Shown piece by piece: positions 27,464-35,476 of a stretch of DNA of 64,000 bases. The translations under genes and the position numbers were made by a program. Source of the stretch: Clostridiales bacterium (lineage in GTDB: Bacteria > Bacillota > Clostridia > Oscillospirales > Acutalibacteraceae); contig DULI01000011.1 in the NCBI GenBank assembly GCA_012840445.1, forward strand, positions 33,855-97,854, written 5' to 3'. Below the pieces are notes generated by a model. It was not told the DNA's origin and did no database searches. It was given only the letters and a program-made list of their open reading frames with translations. Numbering within the stretch: the first letter of the stretch is position 1; each line of letters starts with the position of its first letter.

Positions 27464-28854
27464 TGAAAAAATATTTCATTTCGGATCTATACAAAGATAA
27501 AGGTTTGATTAACCAGACAGTTACGGTATCCGGGTGGATAAAGACCTTAAGGGATTCGAAGAATATTGCCTTTATCGAAATTTCAGACGGCAGCTGCTTT
27601 AAGGGGCTTCAGGTGGTAGTTGAAAGCGATAAGGTAGGCAATTATAAGGAAATTGTCTCGCTTAATGTCGGTGCTGCGATTACGGTAAATGGCAATATTG
27701 TCGAAACGCCCGGACGACGCCAGCCGTTTGAATTGAATGCGGACAGTGTCGTAATTGAGGGGTTGTCTTCGCCCGAATACCCGCTGCAAAAAAAGCGCCA
27801 TTCAATGGAATTTTTAAGAACCATTGCCCACCTGCGTCCCCGTACAAACACTTTCCAGGCGGTTTTCAGGGTAAGGTCTGTGGCGGCCTTTGCCATACAC
27901 AAGTTTTTTAATGAAAACGGATTCGTATATGTGCATACCCCGATTATCACGGCAAGCGACGCCGAGGGGGCGGGTGAGATGTTCAGAGTCACCACCCTTG
28001 ACGCCACGAATCCGCCGCTTGATAAATCCGGTTTGGCGGATTATTCCAAAGACTTTTTCGGAAAAAAGACTTCCCTTACGGTATCCGGGCAGCTTGAGGG
28101 CGAATGCCTTGCTATGGCTTTTTCAAAAATTTATACCTTCGGGCCAACTTTCAGGGCCGAAAACTCAAATACCACAAGGCACGCAGCAGAATTCTGGATG
28201 ATAGAGCCCGAGATTGCGTTTGCCGATCTTAAGGATGATATGAAGCTTGCGCGGGACTTAATTAAATATATCATTTCCTATGTTTTGCAACATTGCCCCG
28301 ACGAAATGGAGTTTTTCAACACCTATTATGATAACGGGCTTATCGAGAGATTAAATAATATAGTAACATCCGAATTTGCGCATATTACCTATACCGAAGC
28401 CATAGATATATTAAGCCGTGCAGACGGGCAGTTTAACTTCCCGGTTAAATTCGGGTGCGACCTTCAGACCGAGCATGAGCGATATTTGACCGAAAAGATA
28501 TTTAAAAGGCCGGTATTTGTAACCGATTATCCAAAAGAAATAAAGGCGTTTTACATGAGGCTTAATGACGACGGGCGAACGGTTGCAGCCATGGACCTGC
28601 TGGTACCGGGGATAGGCGAGATAATTGGCGGAAGCCAGCGCGAAGAGCGGCTGGAACTGCTTGAGGCCCGTATAAGGGAATTGGGGTTAAAACAGGAGGA
28701 TTATTGGTGGTATCTGGACCTGCGCAGATATGGTACCGCCAAGCATGCCGGATTCGGCCTGGGTTTTGAGCGGCTTATTATGTATCTTACCGGTGTGCCG
28801 AACATACGTGATGTTATACCGTTCCCGAGAACCGTAGGCTGGGCTGAGTTTTAA
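27463..28854 (+). CDS. asnS: Asparaginyl-tRNA synthetase
   Basis: A 463-residue class IIb synthetase that charges tRNA-Asn. An N-terminal OB fold (about 15-105, [22 protein letters not shown]) is followed by the class II core. Motif 2 lies around [25 protein letters not shown], and motif 3 is [15 protein letters not shown] near the C-terminus. The first half of the sequence and the lack of a GAD insert favour AsnRS over AspRS. The start overlaps the upstream exporter stop, so the two are translationally coupled. Confidence 0.96.
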   Translation: MKKYFISDLYKDKGLINQTVTVSGWIKTLRDSKNIAFIEISDGSCFKGLQVVVESDKVGNYKEIVSLNVGAAITVNGNIVETPGRRQPFELNADSVVIEGLSSPEYPLQKKRHSMEFLRTIAHLRPRTNTFQAVFRVRSVAAFAIHKFFNENGFVYVHTPIITASDAEGAGEMFRVTTLDATNPPLDKSGLADYSKDFFGKKTSLTVSGQLEGECLAMAFSKIYTFGPTFRAENSNTTRHAAEFWMIEPEIAFADLKDDMKLARDLIKYIISYVLQHCPDEMEFFNTYYDNGLIERLNNIVTSEFAHITYTEAIDILSRADGQFNFPVKFGCDLQTEHERYLTEKIFKRPVFVTDYPKEIKAFYMRLNDDGRTVAAMDLLVPGIGEIIGGSQREERLELLEARIRELGLKQEDYWWYLDLRRYGTAKHAGFGLGFERLIMYLTGVPNIRDVIPFPRTVGWAEF

Positions 28855-28861
28855 TGCCTGC

Positions 28862-28890
28862 TTGACAATGGTGCTCATTGGTACTATACT
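28862..28890 (+). promoter_or_regulatory. Promoter of thrS
   Basis: TTGACA (28862-28867), 17-base spacer, TATACT (28885-28890). It starts just after the asnS stop codon and leads into the T-box leader. Confidence 0.85.
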
Positions 28891-28904
28891 ATAAACAAAT
28901 GAAT

Positions 28905-29138
28905 AAGCTAAAGCGTTGAGAGGGAAAGTAGCTTATATTCCGAGTCCCCAGAGAAGGGCGGCCACAGGCTGGAAGCCGCCCGATGAGGGTATAAGTGAAG
29001 ACCACCCTTGAGTGTCCGCCGAAACAAGGCGGAACGTCGGCACCGCGTTACTGGTGTGTAGAGTGGCATCGTTTTAGATGCAAATTGGGTGGAACCGTGG
29101 AGCGTCAGCTTCATCCCATTTCTGGGATGAAGCTTTTT
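28905..29138 (+). promoter_or_regulatory. T-box leader controlling thrS, candidate Thr (ACC) specifier
   Basis: A transcribed leader of about 230 bases with the T-box parts in order. There is an AGTA-containing stem I with a GC-rich arm (GGGCGG...CCGCCC near 28957-28982), and a specifier region GAAGACCACCC in which ACC at 29001-29003 followed by A is a threonine codon. The conserved TGGGTGGAACCGTGG lies at 29086-29100. An intrinsic terminator follows. Uncharged tRNA-Thr should bind and stabilise the antiterminator so that thrS is made when threonine is short. The specifier call is by eye. Confidence 0.9.
29107..29138 (+). terminator. Regulated terminator of the thrS T-box
   Basis: AGCTTCATCCCA (29107-29118) pairs with TGGGATGAAGCT (29123-29134), followed by TTTT. 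The 5' arm lies just after the conserved T-box sequence, as needed for the switch. Confidence 0.88.
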
Positions 29139-29198
29139 ATATTAAAAGCTGGTATTTAACTTTCTTTATATATTAATTAAAATGCGGAGGAAATAACA

Positions 29199-31154
29199 AT
29201 GGTGAAAATTACTTTAAAAGGCAATGTGGTTAAAGAATATGAAAGTGGAGTTACCCCCGCTATGGTGGCGACAGATTTAGGTGCCGGGCTTGCAAAGGCT
29301 GCCTGTGCGGCGAGAATAAACGGGAAGACGGTTGATTTGAGAACCCCCATTACAGAGGACTGCAGCCTCGAGATTCTTACCTTTGATGATGAGGACGGAC
29401 GAGTGGCCTTTAGGCATACCGCGTCGCATATGCTGGCGCAAGCGGTAAAACGGCTGTACCCCGACGCAAAGCTTGCAATAGGACCGGCCATTGAAAACGG
29501 GTTTTATTATGATTTCGATGTAAAAACCCCCTTTAATAAAGCCGACCTTGAAAAACTCGAGGAAGAGATAAAAAAGATTGCAAAGGAAAATCTTGCGCTT
29601 GAGCGTATTGAGGTGCCAGCCGATGAGGCCATCAGGATTATGCAGGAGCGGGGTGAGGGTTACAAGATTGAGCTCATAAAAGAACACGCCGCAAAAGGGG
29701 AGAAGATTACATTATACAAACAGGGTGAGTTTATTGATCTTTGTGCAGGCCCCCATCTTATGAACACCGGTGTGGTAAAAGCTGTCAAGCTTACCCAGTG
29801 CACGGGCGCTTATTGGAGGGGCGATGAGTCGAATCCCCAGCTTTGCCGTGTGTATGGTACTGCATTCCCCAAGGCGTCAATGCTTGAAGAACACTTAAAA
29901 GCCCTTGAGGAAGCAAGGAAGCGGGACCATAATCTGATCGGCAGGGAACTTGGATATTTTACAACCGTAGATGTTATTGGACAGGGGCTTCCGATTCTGC
30001 TGCCCAAAGGCGCAATGGTTATCCGCACGCTGCAACGCTTTGTGGAGGATGAAGAGGAAAGAAGAGGCTACCTGCTTACCAAAACTCCGTATCTTGCCAA
30101 ACGCGAGCTTTATAAAATTTCGGGACACTGGGACCACTACCGTGACGGGATGTTCATTTTGGGCGACCCACAAAAGTTTGAAGAACCCGAAGCCGAGATA
30201 TTTGCGTTGCGCCCAATGACCTGCCCGTTCCAGTTCCAGTCATATCTTACCCGCACCAGAAGTTACAGAGACCTGCCGCTTCGCTATAACGAGACCTCCA
30301 CACTTTTTAGAGACGAGGCCTCGGGTGAAATGCACGGGCTTATACGCCTGCGCCAGTTTACAATTTCGGAGGGTCATATTGCCTGCACACCAGAGCAGCT
30401 GGAGGAAGAGTTTGCGGGCTGCCTTGACCTTGCAAACTTTATGCTCAAGGCCGTAGGCCTTTCTGACGATGTTTCATACAGATTTTCCAAATGGGATGAA
30501 AACAATCGTGAAAAGTATATTGGCGACCCGGAAGAATGGGAACGCGTGCAGAATACTATGAGGACCATTCTGGACGACCTTAATGTAAACTACACAGAAG
30601 CCGACGGCGAGGCAGCCTTCTACGGGCCGAAACTCGATATACAAATTAAAAATGTCTACGGCAAAGAGGATACCTTAATAACCATTCAAATAGATTTCCA
30701 GCTTGCCGAACGCTTCGGAATGGAGTATGTTGACAGAGACGGTATCAAAAAGCATCCGTATATTATTCACCGCACCTCTATCGGATGCTATGAGCGCACG
30801 CTGGCTCTGATACTTGAAAAATATGCCGGAGCACTGCCAATGTGGCTTGCGCCCGAACAGGTAAGAGTTCTGCCCATATCCGAAAGATTAATAGACGCTG
30901 CAGGTGAGGTGGTTAAAAAGCTCAAAGCTGCAGGTATAAGGGTAAAACTTGACGACAGAAATGAAAAAATTGGTTATAAGATCAGAGAGGCGCAGCTTGA
31001 GAAGATTCCATATATGTTAATAATAGGCGACCGTGAGGCCGAGTCGGGTACTGTGTCGGTGCGCTGCCGTAAACGCGGGGATTTGGGTTCGGTTGAGGTT
31101 GAAAAATTTATTCAGCAGGTGCTTGAGGAAATCAATACCCGTAAATTAGATTAA
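29199..31154 (+). CDS. thrS: Threonyl-tRNA synthetase
   Basis: A 651-residue class II synthetase. Residues 1-62 form the TGS domain and about 65-225 the editing domain with HTASHMLAQAVKRLYP. The catalytic core (about 240-535) includes RPMTCPFQFQSYL with the zinc Cys, LRYNETSTLFRDEASGEMHGLIRLRQFTI and the motif 3 region IIHRTSIGCYERTLALILE. The anticodon-binding domain covers about 545-640. GGAGG precedes the start and the gene is controlled by the T-box upstream. Confidence 0.97.
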   Translation: MVKITLKGNVVKEYESGVTPAMVATDLGAGLAKAACAARINGKTVDLRTPITEDCSLEILTFDDEDGRVAFRHTASHMLAQAVKRLYPDAKLAIGPAIENGFYYDFDVKTPFNKADLEKLEEEIKKIAKENLALERIEVPADEAIRIMQERGEGYKIELIKEHAAKGEKITLYKQGEFIDLCAGPHLMNTGVVKAVKLTQCTGAYWRGDESNPQLCRVYGTAFPKASMLEEHLKALEEARKRDHNLIGRELGYFTTVDVIGQGLPILLPKGAMVIRTLQRFVEDEEERRGYLLTKTPYLAKRELYKISGHWDHYRDGMFILGDPQKFEEPEAEIFALRPMTCPFQFQSYLTRTRSYRDLPLRYNETSTLFRDEASGEMHGLIRLRQFTISEGHIACTPEQLEEEFAGCLDLANFMLKAVGLSDDVSYRFSKWDENNREKYIGDPEEWERVQNTMRTILDDLNVNYTEADGEAAFYGPKLDIQIKNVYGKEDTLITIQIDFQLAERFGMEYVDRDGIKKHPYIIHRTSIGCYERTLALILEKYAGALPMWLAPEQVRVLPISERLIDAAGEVVKKLKAAGIRVKLDDRNEKIGYKIREAQLEKIPYMLIIGDREAESGTVSVRCRKRGDLGSVEVEKFIQQVLEEINTRKLD

Positions 31155-31155
31155 A

Positions 31156-31184
31156 AAAAGGCAGGGAAATTCCTGCCTTTTTGT
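31156..31184 (+). terminator. Terminator of thrS
   Basis: AAAAGGCAGG pairs with CCTGCCTTTT around an AAATT-type loop, followed by TTGTA. It begins right after the thrS stop. Confidence 0.85.
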
Positions 31185-31344
31185 ATTTAGAAAACCCTTC
31201 ATAAGATGCGGTATTCATAATAACAATGATGCATAGGTTAGAACAGACAAATACAAATGTTCACAAATCGCTCATTTACTTCTGTGATGTGTTGTGTTTT
31301 CACTCGCTAATTCGGAGATTATTCGGTGGGTCGATTTGTAATAA

Positions 31345-31373
31345 TTGACGTATTCTGTATTATGTTCTATTAT
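31345..31373 (+). promoter_or_regulatory. Promoter upstream of a broken small gene
   Basis: TTGACG (31345-31350), 17-base spacer, TATTAT (31368-31373). It is about 70 bases upstream of the disrupted membrane-protein gene. The remaining 31185-31441 sequence shows nothing else I can support. Confidence 0.55.
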
Positions 31374-31441
31374 TAAACTAATAAGATCAGCACTGAGTCA
31401 TCTAATAAAAACCGGCAAATGCTATATGAAGGGATGAAACA

Positions 31442-31808
31442 ATGAGTTCAATAAAAAATCTTTAGTCTTCTGCTATGGCTTTAATATTGTAGTTTTTTAG
31501 CAATTTTTTTATTTGGATTGCTCAGTTGTGACCCTTGTGGACTAGGTTATTACATTATTAGCTACTTTATTTTATCGCCTTTAACATCTTTAATAACATC
31601 GATAATTTAGTTAAAATGGTTGTTTCCTGTTGTTTTCGGGGTTTTAAGTATTTTAATCCCATCACTGGTATTTGGTTATACTCCATTCGATTTACAGGTT
31701 TTAATACAAGGAATGTTTCATTCGTTTATTCCTTCACTAATTGGTTTAGGAATAGGAGTATTAATTAAGAAATTAAAAAACAGAAAAAATTCGCTTAAAA
31801 TTGGATGA
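31442..31808 (+). pseudogene. Broken small membrane protein gene
   Basis: ATG at 31442 has an AAGGGATG site, but its frame stops after seven codons. Coding sense resumes in other frames: one reading EFNKKSLVFCYGFNIVVF, then one reading FLAIFLFGLLSCDPCGLGYYIISYFILSPLTSLI (about 31497-31607). An in-frame TAG at 31608 follows, and the same frame continues with FPVVFGVLSILIPSLVFGY to the stop at 31806-31808. Joined up this would be a protein of about 120 residues with three or four membrane segments. I count at least two lesions. The last 62 codons could in principle still be translated from a TTG at 31620. The family is not recognised. Confidence 0.6.
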
Positions 31809-31843
31809 AAGTCGCGCGCCAATAACTGGGCGCGGCTTTTTCT
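31808..31843 (+). terminator. Terminator after the broken gene
   Basis: AGTCGCGC...GCGCGGCT arms with a G-T pair, loop around CAATAACTGG, followed by TTTTTCTA. Its survival suggests the gene upstream was functional recently. Confidence 0.7.
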
Positions 31844-31849
31844 ATATAA

Positions 31850-31882
31850 ATAAACATCCACGCATTATAGCGTGGATGTTTA
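31850..31882 (-). terminator. Terminator of the small lipoprotein gene
   Basis: AAACATCCACGC and GCGTGGATGTTT form a perfect 12-base-pair stem with a six-base loop, directly after the lipoprotein stop on the minus strand. The T tail is interrupted. Confidence 0.65.
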
Positions 31883-32173
31883 TTAATCTTCTTCCTGTGA
31901 TATGGGAGTACTTTGGTTGCCGCTTTGGTTGTTTCCGGGAGAAAGTATGTCAGATACCACGCTTTCGGTATTAGAAACTACCTGGCTTATAGTGCTTGAA
32001 ATCAAACTATTCGCATTTGAGATAACACTCGAGTATCCTCCGCCTCCGCCGGCAACGCTTGTCTGATTATTATCTTTATCCTGTGTCTTTCGTTTACATC
32101 CTGCAAACGATAAGGATATCGTTAATATAAGCAGTAATATAATTAGCAGTATTAAAGGCTTGGATTTCAACAT
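31883..32173 (-). CDS. Small secreted lipoprotein of unknown function
   Basis: A 96-residue protein with a strongly hydrophobic signal peptide (about 6-25) and lipobox SFAGC, the lipidated Cys being residue 26. The mature part is only about 70 residues, rich in Ser, Asn, Gln and Gly with no cysteine, and looks disordered. A GGAG-type site precedes the start. It follows the phosphoglucomutase gene on the same strand after that gene's terminator. No family recognised. Confidence 0.75.
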   Translation of the reverse strand: MLKSKPLILLIILLLILTISLSFAGCKRKTQDKDNNQTSVAGGGGGYSSVISNANSLISSTISQVVSNTESVVSDILSPGNNQSGNQSTPISQEED

Positions 32174-32228
32174 TATTACACTCCTTTAAAATAATTGCAA
32201 TAATATTCTAACCCAAGAAAAACTAAAT

Positions 32229-32258
32229 ATCCCACAACAAAAAATTTTGTTGTGGGAT
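32229..32258 (-). terminator. Terminator of the phosphohexomutase gene
   Basis: ATCCCACAACAAAA and TTTTGTTGTGGGAT form a long perfect stem just past the stop codon. The sequence is nearly symmetrical, so it may work in both directions. Confidence 0.75.
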
Positions 32259-32267
32259 AAATTATAT

Positions 32268-33980
32268 TTAAAAGCCCATTATTCTGCTGATTGCGTTTTC
32301 AAGAGTATCGGCAATTTTAATTGCCTGCTCCTTATTTTCGGATTTGCAGGAAATATATACCTTTATTTTGGGCTCGGTTCCCGACGGACGGATGATAACC
32401 GAAGCGTCGCCTTCCAATCTAAAGGCAAGCACCTTCGATTTTGGCAAGGTTATTTTTTCAACCTGCAAGGTCGCAAGGATTTTTTTCTCGGAAGTTTGGT
32501 AGTTTGAAATTTCGGTTACTTTAAATGGCCCAATTTCCAAGGGCGGATTTTCGGAAAGGCTTTTCATGATATTTTCCATGCGCTGCATTCCCGAAACACC
32601 CTCGCAGGTATAGCTCTTTTGCCTATTTAGGAAATTACCGTGCTCCTTGTATAACTCTTCCATCCGGTCAATCAGGGTTTTACCCTGCGATTTGTAGAAA
32701 CAGGCCATTTCACAAATCAACATGGATGTAACTACGCCGTCTTTATCCCTAACATAATTGCCGGCAAGATAGCCGTATGACTCCTCAAACCCGAACACAA
32801 AGCGGTTTGACTCGCCCCTTGACTCCAGCAGCGAAATCTGTTCACCGATAAATTTAAAGCCGGTGAGTACGTCAATTATTTCACAACCGTATTTTTTAGC
32901 AATACTGTTGCAGATTTCGGTGGAAACTATTGTTTTTACCGCAATCGGGTTTTTAGGCAAGGTGCCTTTTTGGCTGCGCTGGCTTAAAACATAGTCAAGC
33001 AGCAGTGCGCCAACTTCGTTCCCGGTCATAAAAGTATAGCCTTCGCCGGACTTTACCGCAATCCCCACCCGGTCGCAATCCGGGTCGGTCGCAAGCAGCA
33101 GGTCGGCATCCTGAGTTTTGGCAAGATCAAGTGCCAATTCAAAGGGCTGCTTAATTTCGGGATTGGGATAGGGGGCGGTGGGGAAGTTCCCGTCAGGCTG
33201 CTCCTGCTCTTTAACAACAGTAACATTTTTAATACCGATTTTGTCCAGTATTGCCCTTACAGGTTTGTTCCCAGAACCATGCAAGGGGGTGTATATGACT
33301 TTAAGGCTGCTGTTTTTGCAGATTTCGGGATTAATGGATTGCTTATATACATTCTCAAGATAATCGTCAATAACCCACTGCTCAATATACTGGATTGTAC
33401 CGTCTTTAAGGCCATCGTCAAAATTGATTCTTTTAATTCCCCTGAATGTGTCAACCTTATTGATTAGCTCAAGCACCTTGGCGCTCGCTTCCAGGGTAAG
33501 CTGGCACCCGTCCGGACCATAGACCTTATAGCCGTTGTAAATGCTCGGGTTGTGGCTGGCGGTGATTACTATACCCGCGTCGCAGCCAAGCCTTCTTACC
33601 GCGAACGAAAGCATGGGGGTTGGCATCAATTCGGAGTAAATAAACACTTTTATACCGTTCGCGGCGAGCACCGAGGCAGTGGTCTCGGCAAACAGCCTTG
33701 AATTAATGCGGCTGTCATAGGCAATGGCTGCGCTGCCGTTTTTGGTGATGGAATTAATATAATCGGCAAGTCCCTGGGTTGCCTTGCCGACAGTGTATAC
33801 ATTCATGCGGTTGGTGCCGGCGCCAATAATGCCCCTTAGTCCACCGGTACCAAACTCTAAATCTTTGAAAAACCGATCCTTTATGGCTTCTTCATCACTT
33901 GCTATGCTTTCAAGTTCTTTTTTTAACTCGGTGTCGTTTACCTGTTCACACCATAATTTATATTTTTCAATAATATTCAT
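32268..33980 (-). CDS. Phosphoglucomutase/phosphomannomutase
   Basis: A 570-residue alpha-D-phosphohexomutase that interconverts hexose 1- and 6-phosphates for cell-wall and sugar-nucleotide supply. The phosphoserine loop is TASHNP with S142. The metal loop is DPDCDR at 299-304. The sugar-binding loop GFEESYG is near 415, and the phosphate-binding RPSGTEPKIK is near the C-terminus. Length and sequence resemble Bacillus PgcA. A good promoter lies upstream. Confidence 0.94.
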   Translation of the reverse strand: MNIIEKYKLWCEQVNDTELKKELESIASDEEAIKDRFFKDLEFGTGGLRGIIGAGTNRMNVYTVGKATQGLADYINSITKNGSAAIAYDSRINSRLFAETTASVLAANGIKVFIYSELMPTPMLSFAVRRLGCDAGIVITASHNPSIYNGYKVYGPDGCQLTLEASAKVLELINKVDTFRGIKRINFDDGLKDGTIQYIEQWVIDDYLENVYKQSINPEICKNSSLKVIYTPLHGSGNKPVRAILDKIGIKNVTVVKEQEQPDGNFPTAPYPNPEIKQPFELALDLAKTQDADLLLATDPDCDRVGIAVKSGEGYTFMTGNEVGALLLDYVLSQRSQKGTLPKNPIAVKTIVSTEICNSIAKKYGCEIIDVLTGFKFIGEQISLLESRGESNRFVFGFEESYGYLAGNYVRDKDGVVTSMLICEMACFYKSQGKTLIDRMEELYKEHGNFLNRQKSYTCEGVSGMQRMENIMKSLSENPPLEIGPFKVTEISNYQTSEKKILATLQVEKITLPKSKVLAFRLEGDASVIIRPSGTEPKIKVYISCKSENKEQAIKIADTLENAISRIMGF

Positions 33981-34057
33981 TATAAAACCCCATTTATAAG
34001 TAAAACTGCAGTACGGTAATAAATCTATTCTATATTATAATTTATGCCTTGATTTTT

Positions 34058-34086
34058 ATATTAATCCTGTAGTATAGTTTTGTCAA
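34058..34086 (-). promoter_or_regulatory. Promoter of the phosphohexomutase gene
   Basis: Minus strand: TTGACA (34081-34086), 17-base spacer, TAATAT (34058-34063). Confidence 0.7.
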
Positions 34087-34153
34087 TTATCGATTTTAAT
34101 TAAAAAATTTGGAAATGTATTCGTCTTTGGTAAAAAATTTACAGTAGCACTAC

Positions 34154-34182
34154 TTGACAGAACTATTTATTTAGTGTACACT
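34154..34182 (+). promoter_or_regulatory. Promoter of the SigH-like gene
   Basis: TTGACA (34154-34159), 17-base spacer, TACACT (34177-34182), about 35 bases before the start codon. Confidence 0.7.
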
Positions 34183-34216
34183 TCCTAAGTAGAACTATAT
34201 TTTTATAGGGTGCGGC

Positions 34217-34804
34217 ATGAGTCAGTGGTATAATCAGGAACTTGATTCCTTAGATGACAACCAATTAATCGAATTGGCTCGTGAAAATGATGAGCAGGCT
34301 ATAGCCTGTCTCATTCACAGATACGCACCTTTGGTAAGTTCCAGAGTGGCGGCTTTTTGCGGTTCTGGAATAGAGTATGAGGATTTGGTTCAGGAAGGGC
34401 TAATAGGACTATTAGGTGCAATCCGTGTTTTTGATTCCACTTCTTCCTCTTTTTTCACATTTGCAAGGATTTGTATAGACCGCATGCTCATTACTGCGGT
34501 TAGGTCTATAAGTCGTCAGAAGCAAATCCCAAAACACAGGATTTTGAATTTTACAGAACCCAATTTCCAAACAATTGATGAAAATGCTGAAAACCTGGTG
34601 GATGATCCCGCAGAAATCGTAATTGCACGCGAGGAGTTTTTCAAGTTTAAAGACAAGGCATTGAATTCATTGTCAAAATTGGAATATGGTGTTCTTTGCT
34701 CGTTTCTGAAAGGTTACAACTACGAGGAGATTGCCCGGCAACTTGATATATCCACAAAGTCTGTGGATAATGCTCTCCAGAGGATCCGGCGCAAGCTAAG
34801 GTAA
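34217..34804 (+). CDS. SigH-like RNA polymerase sigma factor
   Basis: A 195-residue sigma-70-family protein of the sporulation sigma-H type. Region 2 (about 25-95) contains YEDLVQEGLIGLLGAIRVFD and FFTFARICIDRMLITAVRS. Region 4 (about 145-195) contains LSKLEYGVLCSFLKGYNYEEIARQLDISTKSVDNALQRIRRKL. In Bacillus SigH starts the switch to sporulation and competence. The usual rlmB-sigH-rpmG-secE-nusG neighbourhood is absent, so this may be a second SigH-type factor. Confidence 0.85.
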   Translation: MSQWYNQELDSLDDNQLIELARENDEQAIACLIHRYAPLVSSRVAAFCGSGIEYEDLVQEGLIGLLGAIRVFDSTSSSFFTFARICIDRMLITAVRSISRQKQIPKHRILNFTEPNFQTIDENAENLVDDPAEIVIAREEFFKFKDKALNSLSKLEYGVLCSFLKGYNYEEIARQLDISTKSVDNALQRIRRKLR

Positions 34805-34836
34805 TTTTAATCGACAATCGGCTAAGCCGTTATATA

Positions 34837-34898
34837 TGCCCAAGTAGCTTAAGTAGAGCGTTGTTATCAAAGGTGTCGGTGCAAATCCGTCCAGGGCA
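34837..34898 (+). other. tRNA-like structured element, incomplete
   Basis: TGCCC (34837-34841) can pair with GGGCA (34894-34898). Between them lie a D-arm-like TAGCTTAAGTAGAGC and a T-arm-like GTCGG-TGCAAAT-CCGTC. The whole is about 60 bases, roughly 12 too few for a tRNA, and no anticodon stem forms. It is either a decayed tRNA or an RNA structure in the leader of the zinc-ribbon gene. It is not a functional tRNA. Confidence 0.35.
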
Positions 34899-34926
34899 AA
34901 AAACCATATCGAAAGAGGTACAAAAA

Positions 34927-35199
34927 ATGTTCGAAGACAAGACCCTTGTGTGCAAAGACTGCGGAGCTGAATTTGTATTCACCGCCGGTGAACAGGAGTT
35001 TTATGAGTCCAAAGGATTCGTAAACGAGCCTCAGCGCTGCAAACCCTGCCGCGACAAGCGCAAAAATGCTGGCAAAACAAGGCAAATGCACGAAGCGACC
35101 TGCGCATCCTGCGGCGGCGTGGCAAAAGTTCCTTTCGTTCCGCGTGACGATCGCCCCGTATACTGCAGCGAATGTTTCGCGAAAATGAAGGAATCTTAA
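34927..35199 (+). CDS. Zinc-ribbon protein (zf-trcl type)
   Basis: A 90-residue protein from the ATG at 34927, with AGAGG 8 bases upstream; an in-frame start 66 bases earlier would extend it into the tRNA-like element. It has two zinc ribbons with four CxxC pairs: CKDCGAEF...CKPCRDKR in the first half, CASCGGVAKVPF...CSECF in the second. Proteins of this type are common in Clostridia and of unknown role; nucleic-acid or protein binding is likely from the fold. Confidence 0.85.
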   Translation: MFEDKTLVCKDCGAEFVFTAGEQEFYESKGFVNEPQRCKPCRDKRKNAGKTRQMHEATCASCGGVAKVPFVPRDDRPVYCSECFAKMKES

Positions 35200-35221
35200 T
35201 TAGTATACTTTGCAACACATG

Positions 35222-35258
35222 GTGCCATTTTGAGTTTTCTCAAAATGGTGCTTTTTTT
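35222..35258 (+). terminator. Terminator of the zinc-ribbon gene
   Basis: GTGCCATTTTGAG pairs with CTCAAAATGGTGC (one G-T pair) around TTTT, followed by seven T. Confidence 0.88.
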
Positions 35259-35301
35259 AAAGAAAAAGTTTATGGGTTTGTAATTATTAACAATTGTTTA
35301 G

Positions 35302-35330
35302 TTGACAGTTGGAATTATTACTGTTAAAAT
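35302..35330 (+). promoter_or_regulatory. Promoter of the ABC-DUF1854-ABC operon
   Basis: TTGACA (35302-35307), 17-base spacer, TAAAAT (35325-35330). Transcription would start near 35337, leaving a leader of about 140 bases. Confidence 0.75.
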
Positions 35331-35380
35331 ATACAGGGGTGTACTTAATCGCTATTTGTAAACATCTTTAATCCTGTAGC

Positions 35381-35466
35381 AAATGTTTTGTCCACCCTGT
35401 AGAATCCCGCAAATTGAACTTTATTAGACAAAACATTTCTGATTTTTCGGAAATGTTTTTATTTTT
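35381..35466 (+). promoter_or_regulatory. Attenuator leader with alternative pairings
   Basis: AAATGTTTTGTC (35381-35392) is perfectly complementary to GACAAAACATTT (35427-35438). The latter overlaps the 5' arm of a terminator-type hairpin: 35430-35441 pairs with 35448-35459 over 12 pairs (one G-T pair), followed by a T-rich run. The two structures exclude each other, so the leader can switch between antiterminated and terminated forms. Short frames in the leader (GTG at 35339, 10 codons; ATG at 35383, 14 codons with a CPPC stretch) could be leader peptides, but neither has a good ribosome-binding site. What triggers the switch is unknown. Confidence 0.65.
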
Positions 35467-35476
35467 GGGGTGAAAT

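Noticed and set aside
34837..34898. Calling a functional tRNA gene here
   Set aside because: Too short, no anticodon stem-loop, and mismatches in the acceptor and T stems; kept only as a tRNA-like element.
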